Shown: piece by piece, positions 59,259 to 64,000 of the stretch
Layout: each line of letters begins with the position of its first letter
Numbering within the stretch: position 1 is the stretch's first letter
Source: DASXRC01 sp036506495
Lineage (GTDB): Bacteria; Actinomycetota; Actinomycetes; Mycobacteriales; Micromonosporaceae
Direction of reading: 5' to 3'
DNA length: 64,000 nucleotides
Assembly: GCA_036506495.1 (NCBI GenBank)
Contig: DASXRQ010000136.1
Span: 5,789 to 69,788, forward strand
The notes under the pieces: generated by a model
The model's input: the letters and a program-made list of their open reading frames with translations, nothing else
Database searches by the model: none
Told to the model about the DNA's origin: nothing
Translations under genes and position numbers: made by a program

Positions 59259-60517
59259 CGGAAGTCAGCCCTCGCATCACGCGTTTGCTCCGCGACCTGT
59301 CTGGTCGCGGGGCGGAGGTGGTTGACGAGTTCTGGCGGGAGGTCACGGCTGTGGGAACGCCGTTGGTGGAGGCGGTTCGTGACGGGTCCGCACTGGTCAC
59401 CTTCGTGTGGCGGGGCCGGGCCGCGCACACCGCGACCGGCTGGGGGGTCGAGGTCGACCTCCAGCGCATTGCCGGCACCGACCTGTGGCACGGCTCGCGG
59501 CGACTGCCCACGGATCTGCGGACCCTCTACTACCTCCGCCACCGCGACGACGGCATCCCGACCTCGCCACGTGGCGTGGGCGCGACTCATGTGGACGCGC
59601 TCAACCGCCGGCCGTTCCGGTTCCCCGCCGACCGCGGCGATCCGAACGACCGGGCGTACTGGGCGTCGTTGCTGGAGCTGCCGTCCGCTCCCGGCGACCC
59701 GTGGAGCAGCCCACGGCCCGGCGTTCCCCGCGGCACGGTCCTGACGGCCAACCTGCGAACGGCGGCGCTCCGGGGACGGCGCCGAATCGGCGTCTACCGC
59801 CCCGCCGGCGCCGCCAAGGGCCTGGGGCTACTGGTCGTCTTCGACGGCTACCTCTCACGGACCGTGCTGCGGATCCCGACCACATTGGACAATCTGATCG
59901 CCGCCGGACGGATCCCGCCCACTATGGCGCTGTTCGTCCACGCCCCTAGCGGTGGACGCCGGCTCCGCGAGCTGCGGCCGGGCAACGCGATCCGGCGCTT
60001 CGTGACGCGAGAGCTGCTGCCCTGGGCGTACCGCCGCTGGCCTCTCAGCGCCGATCCTCGACGGACCGTTGCCGCCGGATCGTCGCTCGGCGGCCTCACC
60101 GCCGCGTACCTCGGGCTGGTCGCCCCCGAGGTCTTCGGCGGCGTCATCGCTCAGTCCGGCAGCTTCTGGTGGCCGGCGTCGCCGCACGCGGAGCCGCAGT
60201 GGCTGATCCGGGCGTACGCCGAGCGGCCAGGGCGGCCGGTGCGGTTCTACCTGGACGTCGGCGACCGGGAAACCAGCAGCCCACGCGGCGACGGCCTCGA
60301 CCAGGTGACCGTCAACCGCCGCTTCCGCGACGTCCTGCTCGAGCGCGGTTACGAGGTGACCTACGTCGAGTACGCCGGGGCGCACGACTACGTCGGCTGG
60401 CGGCGGACCTTCGCGGACGGCCTCGTTGCGGTGCTCGGGACCGAACCGCCCGCACCGCCCGACAGCACATCACGCGGTAACCCTCCACTCAAAGGTGGGA
60501 CCACAGCCCTGTCCTGA
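59255..60517 (+). CDS. Esterase of the Fes/enterochelin-esterase type
   Basis: A 420-residue protein. The N-terminal half is a beta-sandwich as in enterochelin esterases (VRDGSALVTFVWRG); the C-terminal half is an alpha/beta hydrolase with nucleophile in AAGSSLGGLTA, a putative Asp in YLDVGDRE and His in AGAHDYVGWR. Fes-type enzymes cleave ferri-siderophore esters to release iron, but no siderophore genes are nearby. No signal peptide, so it would act in the cytoplasm. Coupled to the two-component pair upstream. Confidence 0.85.
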   Translation: MTEVSPRITRLLRDLSGRGAEVVDEFWREVTAVGTPLVEAVRDGSALVTFVWRGRAAHTATGWGVEVDLQRIAGTDLWHGSRRLPTDLRTLYYLRHRDDGIPTSPRGVGATHVDALNRRPFRFPADRGDPNDRAYWASLLELPSAPGDPWSSPRPGVPRGTVLTANLRTAALRGRRRIGVYRPAGAAKGLGLLVVFDGYLSRTVLRIPTTLDNLIAAGRIPPTMALFVHAPSGGRRLRELRPGNAIRRFVTRELLPWAYRRWPLSADPRRTVAAGSSLGGLTAAYLGLVAPEVFGGVIAQSGSFWWPASPHAEPQWLIRAYAERPGRPVRFYLDVGDRETSSPRGDGLDQVTVNRRFRDVLLERGYEVTYVEYAGAHDYVGWRRTFADGLVAVLGTEPPAPPDSTSRGNPPLKGGTTALS

Positions 60518-60607
60518 GCCCCCACGACGTGGTGTCCACGATGAACCGGATGGCCGCGTACGACGCGAGGTCGCGGAGTGTCAAGACCTGTGGATCGAAT
60601 CAGGGGG

Positions 60608-60928
60608 TCATCGCCCGAGGTCGACGGTGACCTCGTGGTGGGAGACGCGTTCGTCCCACCGGGTCAGAGCGCGGCGGGCTGTCTCCTCGAGCACGGGTTG
60701 CTCGGGGTCGGCGCCGGCGAACGCGCGCACGTCGTCCATGCTGGTGAAGAACGTGATGGATGTGAACATAACCTCGTCGCCGTCGTGGCGGCGCAGCAGG
60801 CGGGCACCGCAGAAGCCGGGGACTTGCTGGAGGTGCTGGGCTACGTCGGTTGCGTAGTGGTGCTGGTATTCGTCGGCCGTTGCTGCCGAGGCCCATCCTC
60901 GCCATGTCCGCGCGATCATTCGCTGCAC
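60608..60928 (-). CDS. Antibiotic biosynthesis monooxygenase (ABM) domain protein
   Basis: A 106-residue ferredoxin-like-fold protein: MIARTWRGWASAATADEYQHHY at the start and VPGFCGARLLRRHDGDEVMF in the middle fit the ABM group (small monooxygenases or related haem/flavin-free enzymes). The catalytic residues vary in this group. ATG 60928 or 60919 are possible starts. Function in the cell unknown. Confidence 0.8.
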   Translation of the reverse strand: MQRMIARTWRGWASAATADEYQHHYATDVAQHLQQVPGFCGARLLRRHDGDEVMFTSITFFTSMDDVRAFAGADPEQPVLEETARRALTRWDERVSHHEVTVDLGR

Positions 60929-60958
60929 CAGACGCCTTCCGTGGTCGCTTGCCGCGTC

Positions 60959-61075
60959 TCAGGCCGTCTTGCCGGCGCTGTCGATAGTCTCCCGCTCAAT
61001 CAGTTTGCCACGGTCGAATCGCCTCAGGCGGGCCTTGGCGCTGTCGCTGATGCGAAATGACGTGCTCCGTGCCAC
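60959..61075 (-). CDS. 38-residue protein resembling the N-terminus of a ribbon-helix-helix-like antitoxin
   Basis: A very short frame, GTG 61075 to TGA 60959, preceded by AAGGAAGGAG with 6 bp spacing, an unusually good site. The product begins ARSTSFRISDSAKARLRR, like the start of short CopG/Arc-type antitoxins, then ends in 20 residues without match. Either a small functional DNA-binding peptide or a truncated antitoxin. TATATA on the plus strand at about 61118-61123 could be its -10 region. Confidence 0.55.
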   Translation of the reverse strand: MARSTSFRISDSAKARLRRFDRGKLIERETIDSAGKTA

Positions 61076-61364
61076 AGCGATCTCCTTCCTTTGTCGCCGC
61101 CGCCGAGAGTGCCGTATATAGCGCACATGCCGCTACATGCGGCGCAGCCCAAGTTCGGGACCGTCGGCCCGCAGCTGGGTGCGGCTGCGCGGCGGGACCC
61201 GGGGAACCGAGCAGTCCCACTGACCGGACCCGAAGCCGGCTGCGGCGGCGCCTCACGATTGCCAGCCCGGCCACAGTCTGCGGAGAAGGTCCGGACAGCG
61301 GGCCCCGTCAGGGTGACGACTGACGGCCCATCATGGGGCGATGATCACACGACGGAGGAACAAC

Positions 61365-61778
61365 ATGACCGAGCAAACGCGCGACGAGGGTACGCGGCGG
61401 AGGCGGGTCGGCTGGGCGGTCGGGCTGGTAGCGGCGGGAGCCCTGGCGGGAGGGCTGATCATGGCCACCGTGCCGGCGTCGGCCGACCCGTCGGCCAGCC
61501 CGTCCTCCTCCGCGTCCAATCCATCGTCGGCGGATCGCGCGGGTCGCGGCGGCCAGCGCAGCGACGAGACGCTACTCACCGGCGCGGACGCGGAGAAGGC
61601 GAGGACGGCCGCGCTGGCCGCGGTGCCCGGCGCCACCGTCGACCGGGTGGAGACCGACGCGGACGGCGCGGTGTACGAGGCCCACATGACAAAGTCCGAC
61701 GGTACGAAGGTCACCGTTAAGTTCGACAAGGACTTCAAGGTGACCGGCGTGGAGGACGGTATGGGCGCCCACAAGTAG
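61365..61778 (+). CDS. Secreted PepSY-like protein
   Basis: A 137-residue protein: N-terminal helix (VGWAVGLVAAGALAGGLIMATV) acting as signal or anchor, a Ser/Pro linker, then about 70 residues (TGADAEKARTAALAAVPGAT, DGAVYEAHMTKSDGTKVTV) in the PepSY pattern, thought to inhibit or regulate peptidases. ATG 61365 has GGAGG 7 bp upstream; the longer frame from 61341 lacks one. Followed by a strong hairpin. Confidence 0.75.
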   Translation: MTEQTRDEGTRRRRVGWAVGLVAAGALAGGLIMATVPASADPSASPSSSASNPSSADRAGRGGQRSDETLLTGADAEKARTAALAAVPGATVDRVETDADGAVYEAHMTKSDGTKVTVKFDKDFKVTGVEDGMGAHK

Positions 61779-61802
61779 GCGCTCCATCCACAGTGGTCGG
61801 TG

Positions 61803-61840
61803 GCGCGCCGGCCGGCGCATCGCGTCGGCGGCCGGCGCGC
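61803..61840 (+). terminator. Perfect 11-bp inverted repeat after the PepSY-like gene
   Basis: Arms GCGCGCCGGCC (61803-61813) and GGCCGGCGCGC (61830-61840) with a 16-nt loop, 25 bp after the stop. Suits a terminator before the tandem GNAT gene, which has its own TAGACT box. Confidence 0.7.
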
Positions 61841-61883
61841 TCGCCGGGTCGATCGCTGCGCCGGCCGCGGTAGGCCGGCCGCC

Positions 61884-61889
61884 TAGACT
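61884..61889 (+). promoter_or_regulatory. Leaderless -10 box (TAGACT) of the GNAT gene
   Basis: TAGACT ends 6 bp before ATG 61896 and no Shine-Dalgarno is present. Similar boxes lie 5-6 bp before the starts at 6784 (CATACT) and 57472 (TACAGT), a pattern of leaderless actinobacterial promoters. Confidence 0.6.
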
Positions 61890-61895
61890 GGCCGT

Positions 61896-62393
61896 ATGCC
61901 GGAGATCGACGCATCGGCGGTGACCATCCGGCCGGCGACGGCCGCGGACGCCGGAGCGATCGCCCGGATCTGGTACGACGGCTGGCGCGATGGGCACCTC
62001 GGGCACGTGCCCGACCAGCTGGTCGCGGTGCGCACAAGGGAGTCGTTCCAGGCTCGGGCTGCCGACCGGGTCGGCGACACCGCGGTCGCGCTCGTGGACG
62101 GGGCGGTGGCCGGCTTCGTGATGGTGGTGGGCGACGAGGTGGAGCAGGTGTACGTGTCGGCGGAGCACCGCGGCTCTGGTGTGGCCGGGCGGCTGCTGGC
62201 CGAGGCGGAGCGCCTGGTCGCCGTGGGCGGCCACTCACGTGCCTGGCTGGCCGTGGTCGCGGGAAACGGACGCGCTCGCCGGTTCTACCAGCGGCGGGGC
62301 TGGGCCGACGACGGCCCGCTCGACTACGCGGCCCGTACGGAGGATGGGCCGATCACGGTGCCGGTGCGTCGCTACGTCAAGCGGGTCGGCTGA
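61896..62393 (+). CDS. GNAT family N-acetyltransferase
   Basis: A 165-residue acetyltransferase: IRPATAADAGAIARIWYDGW at the start, acetyl-CoA binding in VYVSAEHRGSGVAGRLLAEAE (Q/RxxGxG/A-like RGSGVA) and NGRARRFYQRRGW near the end. Substrate unknown. Its end overlaps the convergent hydrolase by 17 bp. Probably leaderless. Confidence 0.9.
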   Translation: MPEIDASAVTIRPATAADAGAIARIWYDGWRDGHLGHVPDQLVAVRTRESFQARAADRVGDTAVALVDGAVAGFVMVVGDEVEQVYVSAEHRGSGVAGRLLAEAERLVAVGGHSRAWLAVVAGNGRARRFYQRRGWADDGPLDYAARTEDGPITVPVRRYVKRVG

Positions 62394-63267
62394 ACGCCAA
62401 CGGTCGCGTGAGGATCTTGCGGAGGGTCGTGGCGAACGCGTCCGGGTGGCCGGTCGTCGCGTATTCGCCGCCGAGAAATCCGTCGTGGCCGCCGGGGAAC
62501 ACGACGGGTGCCGTGCCCAACCGTTCGGCCACGCCCACCGCGGCGCGCCCAGCAAGCTGCCGGCCGGAGTCGGCTCCGACGGCGATGACAATGCGGGTGG
62601 GCGCCGCGCGGAGGACGTCGAAGTCGTGCCGGTGGTGGGTGCACGAGATAATGTTCTGCCCGACCAGCGGGTCGTTCCTGGAGCCGTCGTCGTTGGTCGG
62701 CAACCCGAAATCGGCGGGATTCGGTGCCGGCCGGTCAACATAGTCGGCCGGGAGCGGGCCGTCGTAGCTGACGAGCGCGATGAATTTCGCCATCGCCGGG
62801 CCGACGCCGGCGCGCTGGTAGGTCTGGCGGATGTCCACGCACGCGGCGAGCGCCACCTCGCGGTCGGGCAGCTCCTGAGCGGCTGGCGGCTCGTGCGCGA
62901 CGAGGGTCCGAACCTGCTCCGGGTGCCGGGCCACCAGCGCCAACGCGTTGACGGCTCCACCGCTGCTGGCGAACACGTCCACCGGCCCGCCGTCCAGCGC
63001 GGAGATCAGCCGGTGCAGGTCGTCCGCGTGCTCGTCGGGTGTGGACTGGGTGGCGCCGTCGGTACGCAGGCTGCGGTCCGCACCGCGCGGGTCGTAGGTC
63101 ACCACCGTGCGATCGGCGAAGTGTCCTGCGAGCGTACCGAAACCGGTGGCGCCCATCGGTGATCCGATCAGCAACAGCACCGGCTCGGTACTGGACTCAT
63201 TGCTCCGCACGTCGTAGGACAGCACGGCCCCCGGTACGGCCAAGGTGTGGGTCATGGGCTCGATCAT
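62377..63267 (-). CDS. Alpha/beta hydrolase
   Basis: A 296-residue hydrolase with nucleophile in ASSGGAVNA (S in the GxSxG-like ASSGG, a variant elbow), ARHPEQVRTLVAHEPP typical of this group, and His in FPGGHDGFLG. The order matches the family whose decayed fragment lies at 47.2 kb. No signal peptide. Substrate unknown. ATG 63267 has AAGGGG upstream. Confidence 0.85.
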   Translation of the reverse strand: MIEPMTHTLAVPGAVLSYDVRSNESSTEPVLLLIGSPMGATGFGTLAGHFADRTVVTYDPRGADRSLRTDGATQSTPDEHADDLHRLISALDGGPVDVFASSGGAVNALALVARHPEQVRTLVAHEPPAAQELPDREVALAACVDIRQTYQRAGVGPAMAKFIALVSYDGPLPADYVDRPAPNPADFGLPTNDDGSRNDPLVGQNIISCTHHRHDFDVLRAAPTRIVIAVGADSGRQLAGRAAVGVAERLGTAPVVFPGGHDGFLGGEYATTGHPDAFATTLRKILTRPLAFSRPA

Positions 63268-63356
63268 GGGTACCCCTTCCGGGTGCTCTCGAAGGCTCGT
63301 ACTGCTGACGGACCGAGACCACGAAACTCATCGGCCTGCTCGCACTCCGGTGCGGA

Positions 63357-63836
63357 TCAGCAGGTGATGTTCTTCAGGCATACGCGCCAGAAGACCTGAG
63401 CGTTGTTGCCCGAGCCGCCGCTGCGGGGTGTTCCGATCCTGTAGTCGGTGCCGTTCGTGTCGTAGGAGTTGCTGCCGACGTATGGGTTGTTCCAGTGGAA
63501 GTGCACGAGGGCGTAGTTGAGTCCGCAGTACCACATCGTGAACTCGCCCCAGGCTTCCGTGCCGGTCATGAAGCCGTTGGACTCGGTGCCCCACTGGACG
63601 GTCGCGCCGGGCATGACGCTGCGCGGCATCTCGCCGCCCGGGATGAACTCGCCGTGCGGAGAGGCGAAGTTGTAGAGCTCCATCAGACACGGGGTGTCGT
63701 TCTTCATGGTGACCACGACGCTGCGGGCCGCGTTCGAGGTCAGCGTGCCGGAGGCTGCGGCCGGGCTGGCCAGCCCGACGACGAGCAGCGCGGGTCCCAG
63801 CAGCGCCAGGGTCATCCGTTTGATGATCCGGTTCAT
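63357..63836 (-). CDS. Secreted ET79/aegerolysin-like protein
   Basis: A 159-residue protein with a signal peptide (about 1-28, ending AAA) and a small beta-sandwich carrying GTESNGFMTGTEAWGEFT and FHWNNPYVGSNSYDTNG. These motifs are ones I associate with proteins named crystal protein ET79 in bacteria, of the aegerolysin-related lipid-binding group. Three Cys could form disulphides. Pore formation alone is not shown. A strong palindrome lies 38-65 bp upstream of the start. Confidence 0.75.
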   Translation of the reverse strand: MNRIIKRMTLALLGPALLVVGLASPAAASGTLTSNAARSVVVTMKNDTPCLMELYNFASPHGEFIPGGEMPRSVMPGATVQWGTESNGFMTGTEAWGEFTMWYCGLNYALVHFHWNNPYVGSNSYDTNGTDYRIGTPRSGGSGNNAQVFWRVCLKNITC

Positions 63837-63873
63837 TACTCACTTCCCTTGATGGCGGGGCCGCCCTGTGCGA

Positions 63874-63901
63874 CCCACCGATACGGTCCGGTATCGGTGG
63901 G
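63874..63901. promoter_or_regulatory. Perfect palindrome upstream of the ET79-like gene
   Basis: CCCACCGATAC (63874-63884) and GTATCGGTGGG (63891-63901) flank GGTCCG. It lies 38-65 bp ahead of the ET79-like ATG, so it may be an operator or leader hairpin. It includes CGATACGG, similar to but not the same as the TetR sites at 10.5 kb. The last 99 bp of the window hold nothing else I can identify. Confidence 0.6.
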
Positions 63902-64000
63902 GCGCGGCGGCAGGCTGCGGTCACCACAGTTGGTGCGGCGCCACCGCGTACCGGCCATGGGTACCCGCCGTCGGCGGCAATGTGGTGCCAGCACGACAGG

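Noticed and set aside
10511..63890. Common regulator for the 10.5 kb operators and the 63.9 kb palindrome
   Set aside because: They share only CGATACGG; the symmetry centres differ, so the likeness may be chance.

Overview
This 64 kb window is high-GC chromosomal DNA of a filamentous-type actinobacterium. Codons end almost always in G or C, many starts are GTG, overlaps of the GTGA/ATGA type are common, and several genes look leaderless. The gene families (MEDS-STAS proteins, DUF2795, SCO6745 family, DUF5655, GerW-like protein, ApbE redox cluster, abundant TetR and MFS pairs) fit Micromonosporaceae or a close relative; this placement is inference from family memory, not a search. I saw no rRNA, tRNA, CRISPR array, prophage or intact insertion sequence.

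Layout. 1-6.7 kb: the end of a GH13 trehalose-synthase-like enzyme, an SDR reductase, a LOG-like protein with two small membrane proteins, a Gfo/Idh/MocA dehydrogenase, and a MEDS-STAS plus anti-sigma-type ATPase pair. 6.8-15.5 kb: an NmrA-like reductase, a frameshifted DUF5655 gene, an MFS exporter and TetR, a Wzm/Wzt-type polysaccharide ABC exporter followed by a flavin oxidoreductase and an aldo/keto reductase, and a polyphosphate-glucokinase-like kinase. 15.6-18.9 kb: a compact redox operon (small Ser/Gly protein, ApbE FMN transferase, ferric-reductase-like membrane protein, NuoF-like flavoprotein, three-Cys ferredoxin). 18.9-27.5 kb: a beta-barrel protein, a decayed lipoprotein gene, an SCO6745 protein, TetR-MFS, TetR-hydrolase and an ABC-2 exporter operon. 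27.5-35.4 kb: cell-surface glycan genes (deacetylase-glycosyltransferase fusion, GT2-methyltransferase fusion, SMR-like flippase subunit, large GT-C-like membrane protein). 35.5-40.5 kb: DUF4097 protein, two-component pair with a frameshifted regulator, MMPL transporter. 40.7-47.8 kb: small genes, a MerR-controlled pair, a VWA protein, and a short zone holding gene remnants. 48.3-54.3 kb: two secreted M28-type paralogues and two lipoproteins. 54.4-64 kb: a BNR-repeat protein coupled to a MoaD/ThiS-like protein ending in Gly-Gly, a second two-component pair with an esterase, a 38-codon antitoxin-like gene, and small secreted or metabolic genes.

The most unusual signals are: (1) a dispersed palindrome family present at three loci, always as a pair whose centres are exactly 42 bp apart; (2) the coupled BNR-repeat/ubiquitin-like pair with no E1-type activating enzyme in view; (3) the M28 pair in which one member has lost the catalytic Glu pair and a small beta domain sits at different places in the two proteins; (4) a MerR-type operator containing the stop codon of the upstream gene; (5) a 42-bp hairpin-bearing tandem duplication between the start codon and the signal peptide of the first M28 protein. 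Three genes are broken by single-base length changes and one of them also by a nonsense codon, so true decay and assembly error both need to be considered.
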